A stretch of DNA of 55,387 bases from an uncultured Opitutia bacterium (GTDB lineage: Bacteria; Verrucomicrobiota; Verrucomicrobiia; Opitutales; CAJWYM01). A model generated the notes under the pieces. It was not told the DNA's origin and searched no databases. It was given only the letters and a program-made list of their open reading frames with translations. Of the stretch, positions 20,192 through 28,986 are shown in pieces. Where the stretch lies: positions 1 through 55,387 of the forward strand of contig CAJWYM010000013.1 in assembly GCA_913049555.1 (NCBI GenBank), in the 5' to 3' direction. How positions within the stretch are numbered: the first letter of the stretch is position 1; each line of letters starts with the position of its first letter. A program made the translations under genes and the position numbers.

Positions 20192-21067
20192 TTAGTTTTT
20201 AAAAGTAATCGAGACCCATTCTTCCATCTCTCGAACAATGGTTTTATGGGATAAGTTTCTTTTAATTAATTCAGCCCTGTAGTGAGCGAGCACCTTTTCT
20301 TTCTCTGAAGCTAAGATTCCGCTCAAACAAAGAATAGAACTTGATTTTAGACTGTTTAAAATTTCCTTTGAAAATGCAATTAGAACATTGGACTGAATAT
20401 TTGCTATTAAAAGATCTACTTTTTCTAGCTCCCAAAGACAATCTAAGCTTTTTGTTCTAAATTGGATGGCTCCACTTAAATGATTGAAATTTGCATTTTC
20501 TTCGCTGATACGGATAGCATCTGGGTCATTGTCAAATGCTTCTAATTTCTTGAAACCCAGCAAAGCCGCAGAAAGTGCTAAGATCCCGGAACCGCATCCG
20601 GCATCGATCATTGTTTTGTTATTCAAATCGTTTTTCCACTCTTCAGCTGCTTCCAAGATTGTTTGCACACACAGTCGGGTGGTTGGATGGTTTCCAGTTC
20701 CAAAGGCCATACCTGGATCAATGAGAAGCATTTTATGCCCCTCTGGTAAAGGATAAGAATCTTTTTCCCAATTGGGAACCCAATGCAAATTGGATTGGCT
20801 CCATGCTTTGAAATGTTTTTTATAGGATTCTTTCCAGTCTTGATCTTTTAGCTTTTTTAATAGTGTTTCTTTAGGAAGTTCAAAATCTTCTCTAATCGCT
20901 TGGATGCAAGAGATTTGTTCTTCTTCCGTTTGGAAATATCCTATCAATCGATGATCCTTTTTAATCTTATCCGAATAAATAACCCAAGGGCTTTGCTCGA
21001 TTTCACAAAAATAAGCTTCCATTTTTTGGGTGAGTTCTTCAGAGATGTAAATGGTTTGTTGGATCAT
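20192..21067 (-). CDS. prmA: ribosomal protein L11 methyltransferase
   Basis: SAM-dependent methyltransferase of 291 residues that methylates ribosomal protein L11 in other bacteria. The family motif DPGMAFGTGNH is at 117-127, SAM motif I DAGCGSGILAL at 155-165, and the NIQSNVL segment at 223-229 replaces the NPPY-like motif as in other PrmA proteins. The start ATG overlaps the purN stop as ATGA, indicating translational coupling. The N-terminal L11-binding domain is present in normal length. Confidence 0.9.
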   Translation of the reverse strand: MIQQTIYISEELTQKMEAYFCEIEQSPWVIYSDKIKKDHRLIGYFQTEEEQISCIQAIREDFELPKETLLKKLKDQDWKESYKKHFKAWSQSNLHWVPNWEKDSYPLPEGHKMLLIDPGMAFGTGNHPTTRLCVQTILEAAEEWKNDLNNKTMIDAGCGSGILALSAALLGFKKLEAFDNDPDAIRISEENANFNHLSGAIQFRTKSLDCLWELEKVDLLIANIQSNVLIAFSKEILNSLKSSSILCLSGILASEKEKVLAHYRAELIKRNLSHKTIVREMEEWVSITFKN

Positions 21068-21636
21068 AATAAAGCGCTTAAGTTTTTAATTACTTTTGGT
21101 AAGAGTTTGTGTTCCGCCCTGTGAATTGCGGATTCTAATTCATTTAAAGAGAGTCCTTCCGTATCCACTGCAGATTGCGCAATAATTTTACCAGCATCTA
21201 CCTCTATCTCCACCCAATGAACCGTGCAGCCTGTTATTTTGACACCGTATTTATAAGCCTTTTGAATTCCATTCAAACCAGAGAATGAGGGTAAAAGACT
21301 GGGATGGAGATTGATAATCTTCCCTCTGAAAGCTTCAATAAATTTTGGCTTTAAGACCCGCATAAATCCAGCGAGGACGATCAAATCAGGTTGATAGCTT
21401 TTGATTTTGTCGATCCAAATATCTTCAGCTATTCCGTCTAATTTTGTTTTAAATGGGGAACAACTTATGAATTCATGTTGCTTTCCCATGGTTCTTGCAT
21501 GCTTGAGTATGATTGCATCTTCGTGGTCACTGATGATTCCAACCACCTTTGCTGATCCGAGTTGCCCGGACTTTTCAGACTCCAAAATCGCCTTGCAATT
21601 AGTTCCGCTTCCAGAACCTAAGATAACTGTATTCAT
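21064..21636 (-). CDS. purN: phosphoribosylglycinamide formyltransferase
   Basis: Folate-dependent GAR transformylase of purine synthesis, 190 residues. The N-terminus ILGSGSGTNCKAI is the phosphate-binding loop. The catalytic residues Asn109 and His111 (NLHPSLLP) and Asp147 (VDAGKIIAQ) are present. It overlaps prmA by four bases and lies three bases after the heptose-phosphate adenylyltransferase gene, so the genes are coupled although their functions differ. Confidence 0.95.
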   Translation of the reverse strand: MNTVILGSGSGTNCKAILESEKSGQLGSAKVVGIISDHEDAIILKHARTMGKQHEFISCSPFKTKLDGIAEDIWIDKIKSYQPDLIVLAGFMRVLKPKFIEAFRGKIINLHPSLLPSFSGLNGIQKAYKYGVKITGCTVHWVEIEVDAGKIIAQSAVDTEGLSLNELESAIHRAEHKLLPKVIKNLSALL

Positions 21637-21639
21637 TTT

Positions 21640-22140
21640 CTAAAATGTGTTAGCGGCTGCTTGTATTTTTTGAATCAGTTTAGTTGTGCTGTAGCCTTTT
21701 AAAAAAGGGAGAAACTTTATGGAACTGCCAGATCGAATCAGAGCCTCTTTTTCTTCTTGGTTGATGGACTTCATATCATAATCTCCAGCTTTAGAATAAA
21801 TATCTGGTTGGAGAGTTTCTATTTCAGCAGTCAGTCGTTTTGTTTGAAAAATAAAGATAGTATCTACGAAATCGAGTGCACTCATCAAATAGGCTCTTTC
21901 CATTTCGCTTTGAACCGGTCGAGTGGGCCCTTTAAGAGCATGAACACTCTTATCCCCGTTCAATCCAATAAAAAGGGCATCGCCTAGATCAGCTGCTTTT
22001 TTAAGGAAAAACAAGTGCCCTGTGTGAAGAAGGTCAAAGCAACCATTGGTAAGAACCACTTTTTTTCCTTTTTGAGAAAAGGTTTCTTTACGGGCTTTTG
22101 CCTCTTCTAAAGTCCTTAATTTACAAATTTCTGAAATCAT
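21640..22140 (-). CDS. rfaE2: D-glycero-beta-D-manno-heptose-1-phosphate adenylyltransferase
   Basis: A 166-residue nucleotidyltransferase equivalent to the C-terminal half of HldE. It makes ADP-heptose, the precursor of lipopolysaccharide inner core. The motif TNGCFDLLHTGH (31-42) carries the HxGH site and FLPFLKGYSTT is the family C-terminal signature. The kinase half is absent here, so it would have to be a separate gene elsewhere. This points to heptose-containing LPS. It heads the rfaE2-purN-prmA-SRAP run. Confidence 0.9.
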   Translation of the reverse strand: MISEICKLRTLEEAKARKETFSQKGKKVVLTNGCFDLLHTGHLFFLKKAADLGDALFIGLNGDKSVHALKGPTRPVQSEMERAYLMSALDFVDTIFIFQTKRLTAEIETLQPDIYSKAGDYDMKSINQEEKEALIRSGSSIKFLPFLKGYSTTKLIQKIQAAANTF

Positions 22141-22194
22141 CTGTAGATTCTCCTCTTTTCTCTCTCAGATTCAACATAATTTAGTCGAGCTCTT

Positions 22195-23901
22195 TTAGGA
22201 TTCTTTGAAATACTGATCTTGGAAAAGTTGTTCCGCCTCAACAGTTCCAATCAAAATAATATGGTCCGTTTCTTCTAAAGGTCTAAAAGGATCTGGATTT
22301 AAAATTTGTTCCCCGCGTTTCTCTATTGAAACCACACTGCATTGGGTTTCTTCTCGGATCCTTGATTCAGACAAAGACTTATTTATAAGTGGTTTTGGTG
22401 TTTTTATTTTGAATGCTGAAAGTCCTTCTACATCCATCGCCTGCTCTTTTGGGTATAATAAACTTAAGACTTTGTTTGCTCCCATAGAGGCAAAAGACAT
22501 CACGATGTCTGCTCCTGCTTTGTGAAGTTTTTTTACATTTCTATTGTGTGTGGATCGGCAAATAATTTGTAAAGAAGGCACCAATTTGCGACAATAGAGA
22601 GTGAGATACAAATTCAACGAGTCTTCGTGAGAGGTGATAATAACAGATCTGGCATGAACGATTCCCGCCTTAGCTAAAACATCCCGATCCGAGGCATCTC
22701 CAAGGATATAGGAATCAGGATCTCGGATTCGATCGGCTCGGCTTTCAATGATTTTATAAGGAATATTATTGGCTTTTAACTCCCTGGCAGTAGCTCTTCC
22801 AACTTTTCCACCTCCAAGTATCAATACCTCAGCCTCTGTTATTTTCTTATCTTCTTTGATCGAATAGAGGGACTCATATCTTCTGAGGCTGATTTTGTTA
22901 CCGGCAATCATAAGGATACTATTGGACTTGATTCTATAATCTCTATGAGGGCTTTTAAATTCTCCTTCTTCCCAAATACCAACAACGATTACCCCTATAG
23001 AAGCCCTCAGTTTTACTTCTCCTAAAGTTTTGCCTTCTAGAGCCGTATGCATAACGTTGACTTCTGCAATTTGTAACTCGTCGAGTTGGCAAATAATATT
23101 GGTTCCTAGGCTGACTCCTAAGGTTTTTCTCGCTAAAGATTGACCAAAATTTTTGACCATTGGAAATGCATGCGTACATCCTGCTAATTTAACGACGTCC
23201 ATAGAGTGATCTTTCATCACTTTACAGACAATTGGAATTTCCGAAATCTCACGAATGGTAAAAGTTATCTTAGTATTTAAAATATCATCTTCGGCTGCAA
23301 TTACCATAGCTGCGTCATGGATTTTGACTTTTTCGTAGGTTTCAGCGATTCCTATATCTCCATAAACAACTGGATAATCTTTCTCGTGATAGGTTTTAGC
23401 AATTTCCTCATCTGAGCACAAAAAAACATAATCCTGCCCATGCCTTTTAATTTTTTTGGCAAGATTTTCAGTAATGGGGGTGATACTGATCAATATTACA
23501 TGATTTTTAAACTCATCAGGAACTTCTCGAGGAGTCTTGTAGCGTGACATCGCATGAAGCCAAGGTGCATAAAAAAATTCAACAAAAGTGAAAGGAAGCA
23601 TGATTAATAAAAAGATGACTCCTGATAGCATTACAACAATCGAGAATATTTTTCCTAGATCGCTCTGAAAAGTTATATCCCCTAAGCCTAAAGTAGTCAT
23701 GACCGTAAGAGTCCAGTAAAAGCCTGTAATCCAACTATGATCTTGACCCTCAGAAACCATAATCGCATGGAAAATCAAGCTGAATGCAGTGATCATCCCA
23801 AGTAGTAGAAGAATAAATCGAAGAACTAAATATAAGTTTCCACGATTTTCTTTATTATTAATGAAGTAGATCAGCGGAGAAGTTGTGTATTTCATCCTCA
23901 A
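22195..23901 (-). CDS. potassium channel-type protein with two RCK (TrkA) modules
   Basis: A 568-residue protein with two membrane helices (about 24-46 and 84-110) around a pore loop (about 62-80), then two complete TrkA-N/TrkA-C modules. The filter reads TTLGLGD (69-75) instead of the usual TVGYG. The first RCK domain has lost its GxGxxG loop (HVILISITPITENL), while the second keeps it (LILGGGKVG). Both RCK halves in one chain resemble the GsuK or Slo arrangement. It probably conducts a monovalent cation under nucleotide or ion gating. It ends 54 bases before the rfaE2 gene. Confidence 0.85.
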   Translation of the reverse strand: MRMKYTTSPLIYFINNKENRGNLYLVLRFILLLLGMITAFSLIFHAIMVSEGQDHSWITGFYWTLTVMTTLGLGDITFQSDLGKIFSIVVMLSGVIFLLIMLPFTFVEFFYAPWLHAMSRYKTPREVPDEFKNHVILISITPITENLAKKIKRHGQDYVFLCSDEEIAKTYHEKDYPVVYGDIGIAETYEKVKIHDAAMVIAAEDDILNTKITFTIREISEIPIVCKVMKDHSMDVVKLAGCTHAFPMVKNFGQSLARKTLGVSLGTNIICQLDELQIAEVNVMHTALEGKTLGEVKLRASIGVIVVGIWEEGEFKSPHRDYRIKSNSILMIAGNKISLRRYESLYSIKEDKKITEAEVLILGGGKVGRATARELKANNIPYKIIESRADRIRDPDSYILGDASDRDVLAKAGIVHARSVIITSHEDSLNLYLTLYCRKLVPSLQIICRSTHNRNVKKLHKAGADIVMSFASMGANKVLSLLYPKEQAMDVEGLSAFKIKTPKPLINKSLSESRIREETQCSVVSIEKRGEQILNPDPFRPLEETDHIILIGTVEAEQLFQDQYFKES

Positions 23902-24258
23902 TGAGCATAATCAAACTCTCCACGCGCGCAACTCATTTAAACCCTAACCCCAGATTAAGAAATGACTTTTCATTTTAAATTCTTGCCTGCTATCTCTTAT
24001 ATTCTCATCAAAATACTATTTCGTATTCCAACTAGTTATCTAAACTATTTTGATCAATATAATTGTGTGAGATTGTCAATTTCCTATGTATCCTTTTGTT
24101 ATAAAGTTGTGCACACAATTTAAAGTTTTTTTGTTTTAAAAAGTTATGACGAATATTGGACTCTGCTTGGTTTCATCATAAAAGAATTCAATAAGTAATC
24201 TTGAAAATGAACTTCTTTTTCGCCTTTACCAAATGAGTCATCGAGATAAAGTTGGATT
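23902..24258. other. 357-base intergenic region between divergent genes
   Basis: No convincing gene or tRNA is visible in this AT-rich stretch. A 9-bp inverted repeat AATTGTGTG (24061-24069) and CACACAATT (24112-24120) is present, the second half overlapping TGTGCACA. A weak promoter (TTGGAC-N16-ATAAAA) may precede the phosphatase gene. The region probably holds the two divergent promoters. Confidence 0.5.
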
Positions 24259-25050
24259 ATGAAAGAAAATAGTTTACTCAGAATTGCAAAATATGCAGCT
24301 CTAGAAGCAGCCAAGATTCATAAAAAATATTTTAAATCAATCGAACTACAGGTGGTCTCCAAAGAAAAGTCATACGATCGTTTGACTACTTCAGATATCG
24401 AGGCAGAAAAGGAGATCGTGAGATGTATTAAAAAAGAATATCCACTCCACAATATTATGGGCGAGGAGGAAGATTATGAAAGCAATGATTCTGAGTACCT
24501 TTGGGTGATTGACCCTTTAGATGGAACCAATAACTTTTCTGCGGGCTTTCCTGTTTTTTCAGTTTCTATAGCCGTTTACAAACAAAACAAAGCAGTGATT
24601 GGAGTTGTTTATGATGTTTTGAGAGAAGAGATGTTCTCTGCTCAATTAAATGGGGGAGCTTTTTTGAATGACATCCCAATTTCGGTTTCTCAGGTAGAAC
24701 TAATGGCAGATGCATTGTTAATCACGGGATTTTATTATGAAAGAGGAGAAATGATGAAGAAAACCTTGGATCAAATGCGACAATTTTTTGAAAAGGAGGT
24801 TATTGGTATTAGAAGGACTGGATCGGCCGCTTTAGATCTTTGTTACATTGCTGCTGGCCGAGCGACAGGGTATTGGGAACTACAACTTAGCCCATGGGAT
24901 TTTGCTGCAGGCCGATTGATTGTTGAAGAGGCTGGAGGTTCCATCACGAATACAAAAAATTGTGATTTAGGTCTAAAGAAGGAGGGTGTGTTGGCAACAA
25001 ATGGAAGAATTCACAATCTAATGCTGTCCGTTATCAATCAAAATACCTAG
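24259..25050 (+). CDS. inositol monophosphatase family protein
   Basis: Mg-dependent phosphatase of 263 residues in the SuhB/IMPase/CysQ superfamily. Metal ligands are visible: Glu69 in GEEED, Asp85 and Asp88 in WVIDPLDGTNNF, and Asp214 in SPWDFAAG. RRTGSAALDL at 185-194 is also typical and favours an inositol- or sugar-phosphatase over a PAP phosphatase. The substrate (inositol-1-phosphate or another small phosphate ester) cannot be fixed from sequence. It stands alone, convergent with the next gene. Confidence 0.9.
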   Translation: MKENSLLRIAKYAALEAAKIHKKYFKSIELQVVSKEKSYDRLTTSDIEAEKEIVRCIKKEYPLHNIMGEEEDYESNDSEYLWVIDPLDGTNNFSAGFPVFSVSIAVYKQNKAVIGVVYDVLREEMFSAQLNGGAFLNDIPISVSQVELMADALLITGFYYERGEMMKKTLDQMRQFFEKEVIGIRRTGSAALDLCYIAAGRATGYWELQLSPWDFAAGRLIVEEAGGSITNTKNCDLGLKKEGVLATNGRIHNLMLSVINQNT

Positions 25051-25175
25051 TTGGAAATTTCATATTTGGGAACAGCATCCTCACTCGTTTTCTCAAATTC
25101 AAGAGCCAAAACAACCTCTAATGTACTTATTTGTTTATTTTTTGTTAGAATTACTAACAGTAGAACTCAAAAGAA

Positions 25176-25964
25176 TTAGAACCCTGCTAAACTTTCGCTC
25201 ACTCCTGTTTTCTGTAAGAGTAGATCTTCTTTTCTCTTTTCAAGTTCAAGTTTTCTAAACATGGGCCGAATGTTTTCTTCCACTTTTTCATTGAAAAACA
25301 AAATGGCATTCCCTGTAAGATTCGCTTTTATCGGAGTTCCTTCCAATTCATGGGTGGAGGGGAAAAGTTTCATATTTTTTATTTCTTGAATTATCTTTTT
25401 TTCAAGTTCTTCTAAAAATGACTTTTTCTCTTGGATTGTTTCTGGTTTGGGAGACTCCGTAGAACTTTCTTTTGCAGGAACTGGCTTGGATTTTACCCAC
25501 TTCTTGCCTTTACCATTTAATTCAAGGAGTTTTTCTTTTTCAAACGGATTGATATTTCCTTTTAATTTTTTGTAGTATTCAGCAATTACGATTTGGTTGC
25601 TGGTAATTGTATGATATTCCCAACCAAATTGAGGTCTTTTAGGGGCAACTTTCTTCGAAGTTTTATTTTTATTATTATTTTTGGATTCTTTTGTAAGTCT
25701 TGAATTTTCTTTTGCATCCTCTTTTGAAGCAGGTTTCCAATAAACAGAAATCTCAAACGGAGAATTTTTAGTATCCTCCATGAAAATTAAGATTTTTTTG
25801 TAGGGCGAATTTTTAATGGTTTGAGCAGCCAAGGCATCTGGATATTTTTCACCATTCCCTTTAATCACAAGTCTTTGTCTGATTGTGTTAGAATTGTCTC
25901 CAATTCTTCCTGACAAAATGTTTGCGGTAAATATTATTAGACTCAATGCAATGGATAATTTCAT
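25176..25964 (-). CDS. secreted hypothetical protein
   Basis: A 262-residue protein with an N-terminal signal peptide (MKLSIALSLIIFTANILSG) and no domain I can name. After the signal, about 20-80 reads like a compact domain (RIGDNSNTIRQRL ... KILIFMEDTKNSPFEISVYWK). A Lys/Asn/Ser linker at about 81-107 leads to a second block with FGWEYHTITSNQIVIAEYYKK. The C-terminal third is charged and helical and may form a coiled coil. The gene stands alone between two differently oriented neighbours. Confidence 0.6.
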   Translation of the reverse strand: MKLSIALSLIIFTANILSGRIGDNSNTIRQRLVIKGNGEKYPDALAAQTIKNSPYKKILIFMEDTKNSPFEISVYWKPASKEDAKENSRLTKESKNNNKNKTSKKVAPKRPQFGWEYHTITSNQIVIAEYYKKLKGNINPFEKEKLLELNGKGKKWVKSKPVPAKESSTESPKPETIQEKKSFLEELEKKIIQEIKNMKLFPSTHELEGTPIKANLTGNAILFFNEKVEENIRPMFRKLELEKRKEDLLLQKTGVSESLAGF

Positions 25965-26043
25965 TCTGGGTATGTAAACGATTGTTTAATTTAATTAGGG
26001 TTGGTGAAAATAAAAATTGGAGAATGCATAAAATGGATCTCCA

Positions 26044-26697
26044 TTAAAAGGGAAACGTTTGTTGCCAAGATTCCATTTGCATTTTTGGAGGTTGTGAGTC
26101 AATCAGCATTTGTTTTACAGAGTAATTTTTGTAGACAGTCAATATTAAATTATTGAGCAGGCAGTAACTGGCAAGACAATCATAGAGGGCACAATGGTAT
26201 TTGCATCTTGTTTTGGGACAAAAAGTAATGCCAAGATCCATTAACTTTTCTTGTAAATTAAAAATTTGAATCAGATCCCTCAACTTGTAAGTCTCCAATT
26301 TTGGGTAATATTTTTTATAGAGGTTGAGGGTATCAATCCAAGGGCCCCAAGATTGAGATTGATTTTCCTTATTTAGAGGATTGATTGAAAGTCTAGGGTG
26401 AGGCCAAGTCCACTTCAGAAAATTATTTTCTACAGAGGCATTGTGAGCAACGAATATGGAAGATTCACGGCTTTTAGCAAACAACTCCCAATGGGAAGTA
26501 AATAAACTTTTTTTATGGATATCTTCGTTTGCAATTCCATGCAATTGCGTGTCCCTATATTGCAATATCTGTTCACTGGAACACAGGTCGGAGTTTGTTT
26601 CTACAATATTAGTTCCATGGCAATGAACAAGACCGTATTCTAGAACCCCCAATGTTTTGGAACCTTCAAAGTCTATGAAAATTATCGAATCCTGCAT
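26044..26697 (-). CDS. DEDDh 3'-5' exonuclease, DnaQ-like, with altered Exo II
   Basis: A 217-residue exonuclease-fold protein. Exo I is FIDFEGS with Asp9 and Glu11; Exo III has His168 and Asp173 (YHCALYD). Exo II reads AHNASVENNFL, so the expected Asp is Glu90. The enzyme may still bind two metals, but activity could differ from DNA polymerase III epsilon. The ATG at 26697 is used because translation then begins MQDSIIFIDFE; the frame is open further upstream from a TTG. It is divergent from ygfZ with 42 bases between, so promoters must be compact. Confidence 0.75.
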   Translation of the reverse strand: MQDSIIFIDFEGSKTLGVLEYGLVHCHGTNIVETNSDLCSSEQILQYRDTQLHGIANEDIHKKSLFTSHWELFAKSRESSIFVAHNASVENNFLKWTWPHPRLSINPLNKENQSQSWGPWIDTLNLYKKYYPKLETYKLRDLIQIFNLQEKLMDLGITFCPKTRCKYHCALYDCLASYCLLNNLILTVYKNYSVKQMLIDSQPPKMQMESWQQTFPF

Positions 26698-26739
26698 TGT
26701 AATGGAGGGTAATTTTATAATATAAATAAACAATTAAAC

Positions 26740-27642
26740 ATGGAACAAAAAAAAGAGTTTTTATGGAGAGGTTCTCCTGCTGCAGTTCTTCACCTTGAGG
26801 GTGAGGATTGTTTTTCATATTTACAAAGTCAAGTCACAAACAAAATTTCAGAAGTTTCGGGTTCTTGCGCTTATGCACTGTGTCTGAACCGTAAAGGTAA
26901 GGTTCTTGCAGATTGTTATATTTTTACAATCAATGAGAGCGATTTTTATCTATTAAGCTATTTCATTGAAGCTTCAGAATTATTGGAAATTATCGAAAAC
27001 AATATTATTGCCGATGATGTAGACATTGAAGAGGTAACCAAAAACTACGAATTACTTACATTTTTTAATCATGAAAGCAACCACTGTATAGAGGATAAAA
27101 ATGTATATCATGGAGACTTTCGCGAAAAGGTTTATTTTCAGGGAAACCGAGGCATAGAATGCAGTTATGAAGTTTTGGTTTGGAGTGAAGAGAAGTCTAG
27201 TGAATCAAATAAAGAAGTTTCTAATTTTCAAGGCTCAATCGATTTAGGAGGAGAATTGTTGGATCGTTGCAGAATTGAAGCTAAAATACCTAAGGTCGGT
27301 GTGGATATAAAAGAACGGCATTTACCTCAGGAGGGCGGATTGGAAGCCATGGCCTTGCATTTTAACAAAGGCTGTTATCTTGGACAAGAGGTTATGGCCA
27401 GAATCCATGCACAGGGGAAAGTAAACCGAAGACTTGTTTTATTGCAAATAAAGCATATCTATGATTTCTCGTTTCCAATGAACGTAGTGGTTTCAGAAAG
27501 TAAGAAAGTAGTCGGAGAAATTACCAGTGGATTTCCAATTGACGGTGGGGTTGTATGTTTAGGAGTTTTGAGAAAGTCATTGCTGCAAGAAAAATTAGTG
27601 ATTCTGGATCATCCAGATATTGAAATTCTAATTTTGGACTGA
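26740..27642 (+). CDS. ygfZ: folate-binding protein YgfZ
   Basis: A GcvT-like, tetrahydrofolate-binding protein of 300 residues that in E. coli supports iron-sulfur enzymes such as MiaB. The signature KGCYLGQE lies at 210-217 with the conserved Cys212, followed by the basic stretch MARIHAQGKVNRRL. The N-terminal half has the usual YLQSQVTNKI motif (27-36). It is followed two bases later by a 66-residue gene and then mnmA, so a tRNA modification or Fe-S context is likely. Confidence 0.9.
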   Translation: MEQKKEFLWRGSPAAVLHLEGEDCFSYLQSQVTNKISEVSGSCAYALCLNRKGKVLADCYIFTINESDFYLLSYFIEASELLEIIENNIIADDVDIEEVTKNYELLTFFNHESNHCIEDKNVYHGDFREKVYFQGNRGIECSYEVLVWSEEKSSESNKEVSNFQGSIDLGGELLDRCRIEAKIPKVGVDIKERHLPQEGGLEAMALHFNKGCYLGQEVMARIHAQGKVNRRLVLLQIKHIYDFSFPMNVVVSESKKVVGEITSGFPIDGGVVCLGVLRKSLLQEKLVILDHPDIEILILD

Positions 27643-27644
27643 TT

Positions 27645-27845
27645 ATGGACTCCACAGATCAGTTAGCCCAATTGTTTCAGAAATACAATGCAAATGAGGA
27701 GCAATCTAAAATAATGGCTAAACAATTAATAAAGCGAGCCAAGCAAATTTCGAATCGGGATGGAATCCCCGAGGTGGATGCCTTAAATACTTTGCTTACA
27801 GTCACTATTCGGGGACTTAACGGCTTAGGACCTGAAGGGAAATGA
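27645..27845 (+). CDS. small hypothetical protein between ygfZ and mnmA
   Basis: A 66-residue helical, charged protein (starts MDSTDQLAQLFQKYNANEEQ, ends GLNGLGPEGK) that I do not recognise. It has no signal peptide, membrane helix or cysteine. It begins two bases after the ygfZ stop and ends four bases before the mnmA start, so it is very probably translated as part of that operon. Its place suggests a partner in tRNA thiolation or Fe-S maintenance, but that is only inference from position. Confidence 0.7.
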   Translation: MDSTDQLAQLFQKYNANEEQSKIMAKQLIKRAKQISNRDGIPEVDALNTLLTVTIRGLNGLGPEGK

Positions 27846-27849
27846 TTTT

Positions 27850-28953
27850 ATGAAACAAGCTCAGATGAATCGAATCTTGGTCGCAATGTCTGGAGGAGTG
27901 GATAGCTCTGTAGCTGCCTTAATCTTAAAAAAAGGGAACCCAGAACTAACAGCTGCCTATATAAAAGTTTGGATGGAAGAAGATGATCCTTTAGGAGTTT
28001 GCCCTGCGGAAGAAGATATAGAAGATGGAAGATCTGTTTGCAGTGAATTGGGAATTCCGCATCAAGTTGTGAATTTGATTGAGGAATATAAAAATAAAGT
28101 CGTTGATTATTTAGTAGAGGGTTACCGGTTGGGGGTGACTCCTAATCCAGATATAATGTGCAATCGGGAGATGAAGTTTGGAGTTTTTCTTGATTATGCC
28201 TTAAAAAATGGCTTTGACGCAGTTGCTACTGGTCATTACTGCCGAAGAAGAGAAAACGAGGATGGAACCTTTGATATACTTGTTGGAGTTGATGAAACTA
28301 AAGATCAGTCTTATTTTCTGGCCTTAGTTCAGCAAACCCAACTTAAAAATATTTTATTTCCTATTGGGGATTTGAAAAAGAAGGCAGTTCGTAAGATTGC
28401 GGAAGACAATCAGCTTGTCAATGCCGACAAAAAAGACAGCCAAGGGATTTGTTTCTTAGGAAAAGTGAAAATCAATGAGTTTTTAAAAACTTTCATCCCT
28501 GATAAAGCAGGGCGAATCATAAATGCTGAAGGTTTGGATGTTGGAGAGCATAAAGGCTTGCACCGATACACTATTGGTCAAAGAAGAGGGATTGGCGTCC
28601 CCTCTAATTCTGAAAATAATTGCTATGTTGTCGTTGGGAAAGACCTTGTTGAGAATCGGCTTTTGGTTGATTTTGATTTTGAGACAGCTCCTGGTTTGTA
28701 TGCTAAAAAGGTATGGATCAGCGGGTTGAGTTTTGTAAACAAAGCAATTGTAGAGCCTTGCCAGATCCATGCGAAGGCCCGATACAGAGATCCCATGCAA
28801 GCGATTGCTTATCGTCCAATAAATAAGAATACAGCAGAGGTTGTTTTTAAAATACCTCAGAGAGCTTTAGCAAAGGGTCAAGTCATTGCTTTTTATGAAG
28901 GGGAAACGCTTTTGGGCGGTGGTTTCTATCAAGAAATTGAAGCGTTGTATTGA
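27850..28953 (+). CDS. mnmA: tRNA-specific 2-thiouridylase
   Basis: Adds sulfur to U34 of Lys, Glu and Gln tRNAs. The 367-residue protein has the PP-loop SGGVDSS at 14-20, catalytic Cys104 in PDIMCNREMKFG and the second catalytic Cys201 in SQGICFLGK. GHYCRR and the C-terminal RNA-binding barrel (YRPINKNTAEVVF) are present. It starts at the ATG at 27850, although the ATG at 27865 directly before NRILVAMSGG is also possible. Length is normal. Confidence 0.96.
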   Translation: MKQAQMNRILVAMSGGVDSSVAALILKKGNPELTAAYIKVWMEEDDPLGVCPAEEDIEDGRSVCSELGIPHQVVNLIEEYKNKVVDYLVEGYRLGVTPNPDIMCNREMKFGVFLDYALKNGFDAVATGHYCRRRENEDGTFDILVGVDETKDQSYFLALVQQTQLKNILFPIGDLKKKAVRKIAEDNQLVNADKKDSQGICFLGKVKINEFLKTFIPDKAGRIINAEGLDVGEHKGLHRYTIGQRRGIGVPSNSENNCYVVVGKDLVENRLLVDFDFETAPGLYAKKVWISGLSFVNKAIVEPCQIHAKARYRDPMQAIAYRPINKNTAEVVFKIPQRALAKGQVIAFYEGETLLGGGFYQEIEALY

Positions 28954-28986
28954 ATTTAAAATTCATTCGAATCGTCTCTTTTAAAA

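Noticed and set aside
23902-24258. Possible tRNA or small RNA in the longest intergenic gap
   Set aside because: I found no cloverleaf, CCA end or conserved RNA pattern; only AT-rich sequence and a short inverted repeat.
25140-25160. TGTTAG/CTAACA hairpin between two convergent genes as a terminator
   Set aside because: The six-base stem is preceded, not followed, by the T-run on the plus strand, and A follows on the minus strand, so it lacks terminator structure.
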